DNA from: Lachnospiraceae bacterium
GTDB taxonomy: Bacteria; Bacillota; Clostridia; Lachnospirales; Lachnospiraceae
Assembly: GCA_017511045.1 (NCBI GenBank)
Contig: JAFWLM010000088.1
Coordinates: 62,001 to 126,000, forward strand
DNA length: 64,000 bases
Direction of reading: 5' to 3'
Of this stretch, positions 37,242 to 45,223 are shown in pieces. Within the stretch, counting starts at the first letter, position 1, and the number at the start of each line of letters is the position of its first letter. Below the pieces are notes generated by a model. The model searched no databases and had not been told where the DNA came from. It saw only the letters and a list, made by a program, of their open reading frames with translations. Position numbers and translations under genes: made by a program.

Positions 37242-38114
37242 ATGGCAGATGCAAAAGCATTAAAGAACAAAACAATCATCACAGTAGCTCCGACAGGCGC
37301 ATGGCCGAAAAAGAAAGACAACCCGAACGTTCCGATGACTCCGGAAGAGATCGCTGACGACGTTTACGAGTGCTGGAAAGCCGGTGCTGCAATCGCGCAT
37401 CTTCATATGAGAGATGATGACGGAAACGGAATCATGGATCCGGTCAGATTCAAAAAGACTGTTGAACTGATCAAAGCTCATGAAGACTGTGATATCGTTT
37501 TGAACCTGACAACATCAGGCGATATTCATGCTGATGACGAGATCCGTGTTGCTCATGTTAAAGAATTAAAGCCGGATATGGCTTCTTATGACTGCGGTTC
37601 TATGAACTGGTTAAACAGCGGACTTTTCCTGAACACCCCGAAATTCCTTGAGGATTGCGGATATCTGTTCCAGGAACTGAATGTTAAACCGGAAATCGAA
37701 GCTTTCGATCCGGGTATGATCGGAAACGCTGCTTACTACATCAAGAAGGGCGTTCTGAAGACTCCTGTACACTTCCAGTTCTGCATGGGATGCGCAAATG
37801 GTATCGGCGGAACAATGAAGAACCTGATCTTCATGAAAGAAGAAGCTGAGCGTCTTGTTGGTGCCGGCAACTTCACATGGTCCTGCTTCGGTGTTGGCCA
37901 CAGCGCTATGGAAATGCTTTATGGTGCAGTTGCACTTGGCGGACATATCCGTGTTGGTATGGAAGACAACGTTCTCTTCTCCAAGGGTGTTCTTGCAGAG
38001 AGCAACAAGCAGCTGATCGAAAGAGCAGTTCAGGCAGTTAAACTGTTTGGCCGCGAAGTAGCTACTCCGGACGAGGCTCGTCAGATGCTGAACCTGCCTC
38101 CTTATCAGGCATAA
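37242..38114 (+). CDS. BKACE-family (DUF849) beta-keto acid cleavage enzyme
   Basis: BKACE enzymes condense a beta-keto acid with acetyl-CoA to give a CoA ester and acetoacetate; Kce, acting on 3-keto-5-aminohexanoate in lysine fermentation, is the founding member. The 290 residues have the zinc-site HLHMRDDDG (the HxH pair), the TTSGD segment and a second metal region near GVGHSAMEM. The substrate depends on active-site residues I cannot assign. The gene is monocistronic, with its own strong promoter, GGAGG before the ATG, and a GC-rich terminator. No other lysine fermentation gene (kamA, kdd, kal) is near, so Kce identity is not supported. Confidence 0.82.
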   Translation: MADAKALKNKTIITVAPTGAWPKKKDNPNVPMTPEEIADDVYECWKAGAAIAHLHMRDDDGNGIMDPVRFKKTVELIKAHEDCDIVLNLTTSGDIHADDEIRVAHVKELKPDMASYDCGSMNWLNSGLFLNTPKFLEDCGYLFQELNVKPEIEAFDPGMIGNAAYYIKKGVLKTPVHFQFCMGCANGIGGTMKNLIFMKEEAERLVGAGNFTWSCFGVGHSAMEMLYGAVALGGHIRVGMEDNVLFSKGVLAESNKQLIERAVQAVKLFGREVATPDEARQMLNLPPYQA

Positions 38115-38150
38115 TTGATCTAACGATCAAACGTTTTAGCTAACACAAGC

Positions 38151-38179
38151 AAACGGGCCGGATTCGTTCCGGCCCGTTT
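38151..38179 (+). terminator. GC-rich terminator after BKACE gene
   Basis: AAACGGGCCGGA (38151-38162) pairs exactly with 38168-38179. The T run is short (TTTCT), but the stem is very stable. Confidence 0.85.
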
Positions 38180-38227
38180 CTGCAAAAGAAGGTGTTCGGA
38201 TAACGGACAGCAAGAGAGGAGAAGAAC

Positions 38228-38416
38228 ATGACCTGGGGAGCTCAGTACATGTGCTATACATGCAAAAAGTGCAGTAAGAAATATAAATACGCCATCGACC
38301 TGATCGGTGATTTCGGCGCGGACTTTGGTCTTTGCCCGGAATGCGGATCTGAAGGCGAACTGACTTACGAAGGCCCGGTGTCTCCGGAGACCAGTGAGTA
38401 CGAGGAAGTAGAGTAG
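38228..38416 (+). CDS. Small zinc-ribbon protein
   Basis: Sixty-two residues with CYTCKKC at 9-15 and CPECG near residue 37, the cysteine pairs of a rubredoxin-like or zinc-ribbon knuckle, and an acidic tail ending EEVE. GAGAGGAG precedes the ATG at about seven bases. No enzyme function can be assigned; proteins of this type often bind nucleic acid or act as adaptors. It lies between a terminator and the tRNA-Thr promoter. Confidence 0.75.
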   Translation: MTWGAQYMCYTCKKCSKKYKYAIDLIGDFGADFGLCPECGSEGELTYEGPVSPETSEYEEVE

Positions 38417-38437
38417 GGGGCACACCTTCATTTTTCC

Positions 38438-38466
38438 TTGAAATATCTATCATTATATGATATTTT
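38438..38466 (+). promoter_or_regulatory. Promoter of tRNA-Thr
   Basis: TTGAAA (38438-38443), 17 bases, TATTTT (38461-38466), ending about 27 bases before the tRNA. Confidence 0.7.
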
Positions 38467-38493
38467 ATTTAAGCGCGTTTCAAAGACGCACAG

Positions 38494-38566
38494 GCCACAA
38501 TAGCTCAGTCGGTAGAGCACTTCACTCGTAATGAAGGGGTCGCAGGTTCGAATCCCGTTTGTGGCT
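38494..38566 (+). tRNA. tRNA-Thr (anticodon CGT)
   Basis: Seventy-three bases: acceptor GCCACAA/TTGTGGC, D stem GCTC/GAGC, anticodon stem CTTCA/TGAAG with loop CTCGTAA, variable loop GGGTC, T arm GCAGG-TTCGAAT-CCCGT, discriminator T. The T stem has an A-C mismatch and a G-T pair, a little irregular. The 3' CCA is not encoded. A terminator follows at once. Confidence 0.92.
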
Positions 38567-38568
38567 GG

Positions 38569-38601
38569 AAACGGAAATCCTTGATTGGGTTTCCGTTTTT
38601 T
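38569..38601 (+). terminator. Terminator of tRNA-Thr
   Basis: AACGGAAATCC pairs with GGGTTTCCGTT and runs into six T. Confidence 0.9.
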
Positions 38602-38632
38602 ATTATATAGACTATCTTTTTTTGTAAACATC

Positions 38633-38661
38633 TTGCTGTCTACATTTCAGGGTGTTAGGAT
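38633..38661 (+). promoter_or_regulatory. Promoter of the 38709 gene
   Basis: TTGCTG (38633-38638), 17 bases, TAGGAT (38656-38661), about 48 bases before the ATG. Confidence 0.5.
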
Positions 38662-38708
38662 AAGCGATAATAGTTTCCATCATATATGAATGCAGCGGGA
38701 GAAATGGT

Positions 38709-39194
38709 ATGAGATCAATCGAAATCGAAAACATCAAGAACTTTACAACACATCTTTTTGCCAGGGAGACATTTGATGGCTTTCTTGTTACGGAAGCTTC
38801 TTTCAGTACGCTCACCAATATTACGATCGACGGCCATATCAACCGTGAATATATGGGAGAAGCAGAGCTCGCGCTGCCGGAAAACAAGGAAGGAACGGTT
38901 TTCTGGAAAAAACTCAGGCCGCTTTGCTACGATATTATCAAGGGACAGAAAGTTCCTCTCCGTTTTAAGATCGTATTCATGATGCCATCTGAGACTGTGC
39001 TCAGTTTCTTAGATAGTGTGGGGCTCGATTATGAGCCGGTACAGGTCAACGCCCTGTTCTTAAATGTCAATTTCCAGGAAGGAAAGCTTGTCTGTACGAC
39101 AGGAACGTCCATGAAAGAGTTCACCATGGATAAAAGCCTTGAATATGCATGGGATGAGCAGATGATGAAGTTCCTGACCCGCGTTCAGGAGTAA
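38709..39194 (+). CDS. Conserved hypothetical protein (DUF5721-like)
   Basis: A 161-residue soluble protein beginning MRSIEIENIKNFTTHLFARE with alternating beta-strand and helix character and no membrane segment. It resembles a family of unknown function common in Lachnospiraceae (I believe DUF5721), which has no known activity. The region FDGFLVTEASFSTLTNITIDG and the final hydrophobic helix (WDEQMMKFLTRV) are the most regular parts. It has its own promoter and lies between tRNA-Thr and htpG. No function is proposed. Confidence 0.6.
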   Translation: MRSIEIENIKNFTTHLFARETFDGFLVTEASFSTLTNITIDGHINREYMGEAELALPENKEGTVFWKKLRPLCYDIIKGQKVPLRFKIVFMMPSETVLSFLDSVGLDYEPVQVNALFLNVNFQEGKLVCTTGTSMKEFTMDKSLEYAWDEQMMKFLTRVQE

Positions 39195-39243
39195 ACGGAA
39201 CCGCTATTCATTATTCGATTCACAAAGAATTCATGAAAAATTA

Positions 39244-39270
39244 CTAGCACTCTTCTTAGAAGAGTGCTAA
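39244..39270 (+). promoter_or_regulatory. CIRCE operator of htpG
   Basis: CTAGCACTC, nine bases, GAGTGCTAA: a CIRCE element with one mismatch in the outermost base. It overlaps an extended -10 box (TGCTAAAAT, 39265-39273). HrcA, encoded at 51465, should repress htpG here. Confidence 0.88.
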
Positions 39271-39381
39271 AATATGTATGAAAGTTCCGGACAGCGACAA
39301 AGCATTTCAGAATGTTTGCATGAAGAAATGCTTTGGCATTGGACAGGCTGAGAAAGTATAGAAATAAAAGGAGTGATATAC

Positions 39382-41295
39382 ATGGCAACAGAAAAGGGAA
39401 ACTTATCAATCAGCAGCGAAAATATATTCCCTATCATAAAAAAATGGCTGTATAACGATCAGGATATCTTCGTAAGGGAGATGATCTCGAACGGATGCGA
39501 CGCGATCACGAAACTCAGAAAGCTTGAGATCATGGGTGAGTACCAGTTCCCGGAAGAAAACCATTTTGAAATCCAGGTCGTTGCGAATCCGACAAAGAAG
39601 ACCCTTAGCTTTATCGATAACGGTATCGGTATGACGGCAGAGGAAGTCAAAGAATATATCAACAACATCGCATTCAGCGGTGCTACGGATTTCCTGGAGA
39701 AATACAAAGATAAAGCAAACGACGATCAGATCATCGGACACTTTGGTCTGGGCTTTTATTCGGCATTTATGGTCGCTGACAAGGTAACGATCGATACGCT
39801 GTCATATCAGGAAGGCGCAAAAGCAGTTCACTGGGAATGCGACGGCGGTACAGAGTTTGAAATGAGTGATTCCGACAAGGAAAACGTCGGAACAGAAGTT
39901 ACGCTCTATCTGAATGAAAACTGCTATGAATACAGCAATGAATACCGCGTAAAAGAAGTGCTCAATAAATACTGCAGCTTCATGCCGGAAGAGATATACT
40001 TTGTTAATACTGATACGATCGGGAAAGAGCAGCCGAAGAAAGAAGGAGCAGAGGGCGAAGCACAGGAGCCGGAAGAACCGAAACCACTGAATGATCCGCA
40101 TCCGCTCTGGACGAAGCATCCGAACGACTGCTCCAAAGAAGATTATATCGATTTTTACCGTAAGGTATTTAATGACTATAAAGAACCGTTATTCTGGATC
40201 CATTTGAACATGGATTATCCGTTTAACTTAAAAGGAATCCTTTATTTCCCACGGTTAAACAACAGCTATGATACTCTGGAAGGAACGATCAAGCTCTATA
40301 ATAACCAGGTATTTATTGCGGATAATATCAAAGAGGTCATTCCGGAGTTCTTAATGCTCCTTAAGGGTGTCATCGACTGCCCGGACCTTCCGCTGAATGT
40401 TTCCAGAAGTGCGCTTCAGAATGACGGATTTGTAACGAAGATCTCAGATTATATTACAAAGAAAGTCGCAGACAAACTGAGCGGCATGTACAAAGTAGAG
40501 AAAGAAGAATACGAGAAGTACTGGGACGATATCAGCCCATTCATCAAATTCGGCTGCCTGCGTGATACCAAGTTTGCAGAAAAGATGAATGACTATGTGC
40601 TGTTCAGAAACCTGGATGACAAATATCTGACCTTTAAAGAGGCGCTGGAGGAAAACCAGGAGAAACATGAGAATACGATCTTCTATATTTCTGACAGAGT
40701 GCAGCAGGCCCGCTACATCGAGATGTTTAAGAAAGCAAAGATCGATGCCGTCTATTTAGAGCATATGATCGATTCTGCATATATTCAGCAGCTGGAAATG
40801 AAAAATGAAGGCGTGAAGTTCCTGCGTATCGATACGAACCTGGATAAGGCCTTTACAAAGAGGACTTCAAAGAAAGATCAGGAAGTACTGGACGAAAAGG
40901 CGGAAAAAATTCAGGAACGTCTTCGCAAGCTGAAAGGAAATGATAAGATCGAAGTGAAGCTTCAGAACTTAAAGAATGCGGAGACTTCTTCAGTTCTGAC
41001 TGTTTCCGAAGAGCAGAAGCGTATGGAAGACATGATGATGCAGATGGGTATGATGGGCATGGATCATGCAAACCTTGAGCAGTTCAAGTCTCCGGGCACG
41101 CTGGTTCTGAATAATAATAACGAACTGGTGCAGTATGTCATTGAGAATATCGGTGAGGAAGCAGACGAAAATGCGGATTTGATGCTCGAGCAGCTCTATG
41201 ATCTGGCGAAACTCGGCAATGAGCCGCTGACCGCGGAGGAAATGTCGAAATTCATTGCACGAAGCAACAAAATAATGGTATTATTAGCGAAATGA
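39382..41295 (+). CDS. htpG: Chaperone HtpG (Hsp90)
   Basis: HtpG is the bacterial Hsp90, an ATP-dependent chaperone. The 637 residues show the GHKL ATP-binding motifs (REMISNGCDAITKL, DNGIGMTAEEV, HFGLGFYSAFMV), the middle domain with SRSALQND and a C-terminal dimerisation region. An acidic linker (about 215-235) joins the N and middle domains. The frame is open from 39373 but the ATG at 39382 has AAGGAG nine bases upstream. The upstream CIRCE puts it under HrcA, while in B. subtilis htpG is not a CIRCE gene. Confidence 0.95.
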   Translation: MATEKGNLSISSENIFPIIKKWLYNDQDIFVREMISNGCDAITKLRKLEIMGEYQFPEENHFEIQVVANPTKKTLSFIDNGIGMTAEEVKEYINNIAFSGATDFLEKYKDKANDDQIIGHFGLGFYSAFMVADKVTIDTLSYQEGAKAVHWECDGGTEFEMSDSDKENVGTEVTLYLNENCYEYSNEYRVKEVLNKYCSFMPEEIYFVNTDTIGKEQPKKEGAEGEAQEPEEPKPLNDPHPLWTKHPNDCSKEDYIDFYRKVFNDYKEPLFWIHLNMDYPFNLKGILYFPRLNNSYDTLEGTIKLYNNQVFIADNIKEVIPEFLMLLKGVIDCPDLPLNVSRSALQNDGFVTKISDYITKKVADKLSGMYKVEKEEYEKYWDDISPFIKFGCLRDTKFAEKMNDYVLFRNLDDKYLTFKEALEENQEKHENTIFYISDRVQQARYIEMFKKAKIDAVYLEHMIDSAYIQQLEMKNEGVKFLRIDTNLDKAFTKRTSKKDQEVLDEKAEKIQERLRKLKGNDKIEVKLQNLKNAETSSVLTVSEEQKRMEDMMMQMGMMGMDHANLEQFKSPGTLVLNNNNELVQYVIENIGEEADENADLMLEQLYDLAKLGNEPLTAEEMSKFIARSNKIMVLLAK

Positions 41296-41394
41296 GCGCA
41301 GCGGACGCCGAGCTTGCTCGGGCGGACATTGTGCGAGAACGGAAAACGAGCGAAGTGAGTCAAAATACTTTAGTTAAAGTGGGAGGATATAGTA

Positions 41395-42258
41395 ATGGCA
41401 GATGAGAAAAACTTACCTGAAGAAGGATGTGCCCCTGAAGCATGTGCGGGATGTGCAAATGCAGACTCCTGTCCGAGTGCAAACGGCGGACCGCAGAGCC
41501 TGATCGAAGAGCAGAACCGCTTCAGTGATATTAAAAAAGTAATCGGTGTCGTCAGTGGTAAAGGCGGGGTCGGAAAATCATTTGTAACAGGAAGTCTTGC
41601 TGTAGAGCTGTCCAAGAGAGGCTTTCAGGTCGGTATCCTGGATGCAGACCTTACCGGACCGTCCATTCAGAAGATGTTCGGTATTCAGGGACAGGCAGAA
41701 GGCGACATGAACGGTATCTATCCAAAAGAGACTGCAAGCGGAATCCGCATCATGAGTATCAACATGCTCTTAGAGAATGAGGAGACCCCGGTCATCTGGA
41801 GAGGCCCTGTTCTTGCAGGTGTTGTAAAACAGTTCTGGACCGATGTTATCTGGGGAGAACTGGACTACCTTCTGGTAGATATGCCTCCGGGAACCGGAGA
41901 TGTTCCGCTGACAGTATTCCAGTCCATTCCGCTTGATGGTATCGTGATCGTAACAAGCCCTCAGGATCTTGTTACCATGATCGTTAAAAAGGCATATAAC
42001 ATGGCTGAAGAGATGAATGTTCCGGTACTTGGAATCATCGAAAACTACAGCTACCTGGAGTGCCCGGATTGCGGTAAGAAGATCAAAGTCTTTGGTGAAA
42101 GCCACATTGACTCGCTGGCAGCAGCAATGAATCTTCCAGTCCTTGGCAAGATGCCGATCATGCCGGAACTGACAGAACTTTCTGATGAGGGAAGATTTGA
42201 ATTCATCAAGAATGACAAGATCGACGAAGCAATCAAAGTGATTTCAGAATTAAAATAA
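41395..42258 (+). CDS. Mrp/NBP35-type Fe-S carrier ATPase
   Basis: ParA-like P-loop ATPases of this group (Mrp, ApbC, NBP35) bind and hand on Fe-S clusters. The 287 residues have an N-terminal cysteine group (CAPEACAGCANADSC, residues about 10-24), the deviant Walker A GKGGVGKS (about 55-62), the DMPPGTGD motif and the CPDC pair (about 223-226) where the bridging cluster is bound. The N-terminal cysteines make it NBP35-like rather than plain Mrp. GGGAGG precedes the ATG. Together with the sufCB pair this suggests a compact Fe-S machinery. Confidence 0.9.
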   Translation: MADEKNLPEEGCAPEACAGCANADSCPSANGGPQSLIEEQNRFSDIKKVIGVVSGKGGVGKSFVTGSLAVELSKRGFQVGILDADLTGPSIQKMFGIQGQAEGDMNGIYPKETASGIRIMSINMLLENEETPVIWRGPVLAGVVKQFWTDVIWGELDYLLVDMPPGTGDVPLTVFQSIPLDGIVIVTSPQDLVTMIVKKAYNMAEEMNVPVLGIIENYSYLECPDCGKKIKVFGESHIDSLAAAMNLPVLGKMPIMPELTELSDEGRFEFIKNDKIDEAIKVISELK

Positions 42259-42264
42259 TCTTTT

Positions 42265-43515
42265 ATGAAAAAACGTTTGAACAAAAAATTGATCATGGCA
42301 GTCGTTGTGCTGGCCATGCTTGTAGGAGCCGTTCTATCCGGATGTGGAGAGAGCGGCAACTATGCTACTCAGAAAAACTTTATAACGATTGGATGTGTCT
42401 GCCCGCTGACAGGAGAGCTTGCTTCCTATGGTGAGGGAACACTGGAAACCGAAGAGGCTGCAGTCGCTGAAATCAACGAGAACGAAGGTATCTACATTGA
42501 CACTCTGCAGCGGAAACTGAAGATCCGTTTTCTTGTAAAGGATTCGGAGTCAACTGCGCAGGGTGCTAAAGAAGCTGCAGAACAGCTGATCAACGAGGAA
42601 AACGTCGATCTTGTGATCTCCGGCAGCGGTGCAGAGACTGCGATTGCTGTTGCTGGTGTCTGCGAAAGTGCCAAGGTTCCGTTCTTTTCTGTTGATGCGG
42701 AAAACGGAGCATGGCTTGAAAGCGGAAGTTATCAGTACTGCTTTAACTGCTCTTACGATAATGAATCCCGCTTGGAAGCATTGAAGGATGTGTTTGAAGA
42801 GCAGGGCATCACTTCTGTCGGTTTTATGGCAGTCCGGTCAGAAGAGTCAGAGGACTTTGCGGAAACGCTTGCCACATTCGCTTCTGAAAACGGTCTGAAG
42901 ATCACAAATCCTGGATACTTAGACCCGGATACGCCGAACTACAGTGCAGCGGCAAAAGCGTTAGCGTCTGCAAAAGTACAGGCCGTGATCTGCTTTATGG
43001 AAGCAGACGAATTCTCTGCACTTTGGGCAACGGATGATATGAAGAGCTTTGCCCCGCAGATGAGTGTTCTTGTGAACAACCATTTATTCGTGAATGATAT
43101 CGCGGACATTACTCACGGTATTGATATCAAGGAGTTTTATACCGTAACGTCCTGGGATAAAAAGTATCCGTTCGAATCTTCGCTTACAGACGAGGATGGC
43201 AGTGTGCTTGGACTCTGGTGGGAAGACACCTTCCTTTCGTCAAGTTCTGAACTGCTGGGTTATAAACATGGAAACGTGGAGATTGCGATCGATGCGGTTA
43301 AGCTTGCCATGGCACTGGATGCAGAGGATGTGATCTCTGCGGCCGGAAGTATGAATGTGGACACCGTTCTCGGAGTGGTGGATTTTGACCAGACCAATAC
43401 CTGTGTCCTTCCGTGCTCAGTCCTTAAATGGACCTACAATACAGCGACACTTTCCTGGGAAAAAGAACTCGCATCCCACACGCAGCTCAAAGATGTGGAA
43501 TTTGACGAAGACTAA
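42265..43515 (+). CDS. Periplasmic-binding-like lipoprotein (Leu/Ile/Val-binding type)
   Basis: A 416-residue lipoprotein: Lys-rich start, hydrophobic core and lipobox LSGC (cysteine near residue 27), then a type I periplasmic-binding fold (opening ITIGCVCPLTGELASYGEG) like LivJ proteins. It would sit on the outer face of the membrane and bind an amino acid, amide or similar ligand. No permease or ATPase genes follow, so it is an orphan in this window; it may be a sensor or use a transporter encoded elsewhere. It begins six bases after the Mrp stop with no clear ribosome site, which suggests coupling to that gene. Confidence 0.85.
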   Translation: MKKRLNKKLIMAVVVLAMLVGAVLSGCGESGNYATQKNFITIGCVCPLTGELASYGEGTLETEEAAVAEINENEGIYIDTLQRKLKIRFLVKDSESTAQGAKEAAEQLINEENVDLVISGSGAETAIAVAGVCESAKVPFFSVDAENGAWLESGSYQYCFNCSYDNESRLEALKDVFEEQGITSVGFMAVRSEESEDFAETLATFASENGLKITNPGYLDPDTPNYSAAAKALASAKVQAVICFMEADEFSALWATDDMKSFAPQMSVLVNNHLFVNDIADITHGIDIKEFYTVTSWDKKYPFESSLTDEDGSVLGLWWEDTFLSSSSELLGYKHGNVEIAIDAVKLAMALDAEDVISAAGSMNVDTVLGVVDFDQTNTCVLPCSVLKWTYNTATLSWEKELASHTQLKDVEFDED

Positions 43516-43559
43516 TAATAACCTTTGGTAATAACGATAAACTTCTGGAGGATGAAAAC

Positions 43560-44120
43560 ATGAAAACGAGATATCCTATGACAATTGCAGGCTGCAAACG
43601 GGAACTTCCGCTTTGTAAGGCATCAGATTCCCTTGTGATCGCCGGATTTGTTATTTTCGGCGATGTGGAGCTGACCTGTGCATGCGCAGCAGAACTTCTT
43701 AAGAAGGCACCGGAATTCGATTATATGGTTGCTCCGGAAGCAAAGGCGATTCCGCTGATCCATGAAATGGCAAAGCAGAGCGGACGGAATGAATATTTCC
43801 TCGTTCGTAAGGCTCCGAAATTGTATATGGACGGCGTTTTTGAAACAGAAGTGAAGTCCATCACAACAGAAGCGACCCAGAAACTCTACATGGACGGTGC
43901 GGATGCAAAGAAAATGCACGGCAAGCGGATCCTGATCCTGGATGATGTGATCTCAACCGGTGAATCTTTAGCAGCGGTTGAAAAGCTTGTTAACGAAGCC
44001 GGAGGCAATGTGGTCGGACGTATGGCGATCCTTGCAGAAGGCGCAGCAGCGGACAGAGACGATATTATCTTTCTTGAAAAACTTCCGTTGTTTGATGTAG
44101 ACGGAAATCCGCTCAACTAA
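43560..44120 (+). CDS. Phosphoribosyltransferase, adenine-PRT-like
   Basis: A type I PRTase of 186 residues with the PRPP-binding motif ILILDDVISTGES (about 127-139) and the upstream hydrophobic strand YMVAPEAKAIPLIHEMA, resembling apt-type enzymes that salvage purine bases with PRPP. Compared with apt, the flexible region is different (VRKAPKLYMDGVFETEVKS), so the base specificity is uncertain. GGAGG precedes the ATG. A terminator follows. Confidence 0.75.
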   Translation: MKTRYPMTIAGCKRELPLCKASDSLVIAGFVIFGDVELTCACAAELLKKAPEFDYMVAPEAKAIPLIHEMAKQSGRNEYFLVRKAPKLYMDGVFETEVKSITTEATQKLYMDGADAKKMHGKRILILDDVISTGESLAAVEKLVNEAGGNVVGRMAILAEGAAADRDDIIFLEKLPLFDVDGNPLN

Positions 44121-44156
44121 AGTTTTTTTTCAGAAGAGCGATCAATTTGTATCAGG

Positions 44157-44191
44157 CGCTGCAGGAATTACCTTCTGCAGCGTTTCTTTTT
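44157..44191 (+). terminator. Terminator after the phosphoribosyltransferase
   Basis: CGCTGCAG (44157-44164) pairs with CTGCAGCG (44175-44182) and a T-rich tract follows. Confidence 0.85.
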
Positions 44192-44218
44192 CTTTCATGC
44201 ATTGTAACAAAACTGAAT

Positions 44219-45223
44219 ATGACAGAGATCCCTCAAAACGGCCGGCTAATAAATGGCCGTTATCAGCTTGTCAGGCTTTTGAAAAAAGGAGAGATGGGCG
44301 AGGTCTATACGGCAAAAGACATCCTTCTCCGTGACTTTGTGATCATTAAGAAAACGAGAGCGGAGGAGGCGCGGATCATTTCCGGACTTTGTCATCCCGG
44401 TATTGTCAGATATCTGGATGCATTTCCGGAAGCAGAAGCTTTCGGGACTGTGTCTTCAGGGCATAAGGCAGGTACCGCTTTGAATTCTGTTTTTCTGGTC
44501 GAAGAGTATGTCCCGGGAGAAACTCTGACCGTTTATGTCGAAAAGAACGGGCCGATTCCGGAAGAAGAGACGATCGGGATCGGGCTTCAGATCTGTGAGA
44601 TCTTAAACTATCTGCACAGTCTCGATCCGCCTTTGATCTATCGGGATTTAAAGCCGGATAATCTCATGCTGCAGCCGGATGGGAAGGTAAAACTGATCGA
44701 CTTTGGCATAGCAAGGGAATATGTGAAGTGGGAAGACCAGGATACAAACCATTTCGGGACCAGAGGGTATGCGGCTCCGGAGCAATACGGAGAAAGCCTC
44801 GCGCAAAGTGATGCCCGCTCGGATCTGTATGGCCTCGGAATGGTTTTAGCTTATCTGTTGACCGGAGTGGATCCCGCAAGGATCGCTGCAGAGGAAGAAG
44901 GTAAGGAGATGCTTAGGAATGCTGCATCACAGGCTCTTCTTCAACTGATTTTGAAATGCACAGAAACAGAGCCGTTAAAGCGGTATCAGAGCGCAGAGAT
45001 ACTGGCGTATGAACTGAAGAAACTAAAATCAGAGGCCGGTTTTCGCAGGACAAAGGATTCGGAACAATCAGAGCGGGCGGCGTTGGTCGGAAAGCCACTG
45101 CAGACTGCTGATCATAAAAAAAAGCAGGGCCTGAAGTCGGTCCTGCTTGTGATACTTTTGATCCTCGGCTGTTCTGCCGGGGTTCTTCTCGAGTTTTTCT
45201 TTCTTGTATGGCTGTCTAGTTAG
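44219..45223 (+). CDS. Serine/threonine protein kinase with C-terminal membrane helix
   Basis: A Hanks-type kinase, 334 residues. The catalytic landmarks are present: glycine loop LLKKGEMGEVY (the first glycine is replaced by lysine), lysine in FVIIKK, YRDLKPDNLM, IDFGIA and the activation-loop end GTRGYAAPEQYG. A membrane helix (SVLLVILLILGCSAGVLLEF) lies at the very C-terminus with only a few residues outside, so it lacks the PASTA repeats of PrkC/PknB. An open frame extends upstream to a TTG at 44147, but that stretch contains the terminator; the ATG at 44219 begins the kinase fold. Ribosome site weak. The last 8 bases overlap the convergent gene. Confidence 0.88.
   Translation: MTEIPQNGRLINGRYQLVRLLKKGEMGEVYTAKDILLRDFVIIKKTRAEEARIISGLCHPGIVRYLDAFPEAEAFGTVSSGHKAGTALNSVFLVEEYVPGETLTVYVEKNGPIPEEETIGIGLQICEILNYLHSLDPPLIYRDLKPDNLMLQPDGKVKLIDFGIAREYVKWEDQDTNHFGTRGYAAPEQYGESLAQSDARSDLYGLGMVLAYLLTGVDPARIAAEEEGKEMLRNAASQALLQLILKCTETEPLKRYQSAEILAYELKKLKSEAGFRRTKDSEQSERAALVGKPLQTADHKKKQGLKSVLLVILLILGCSAGVLLEFFFLVWLSS

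Noticed and set aside
37242..38114. Calling the DUF849 gene kce of lysine fermentation
   Set aside because: No lysine 2,3-aminomutase or other pathway genes nearby; only the wider BKACE family can be supported.
41296..41394. Short GC-rich palindrome CCGAGCTTGCTCGG and GAGCGAAGTGAG after htpG as a mobile element
   Set aside because: Too short, single, and without terminal repeats; probably a message-end hairpin.
44147..44218. Upstream extension of the kinase gene
   Set aside because: It runs through a clear terminator hairpin of the previous gene.
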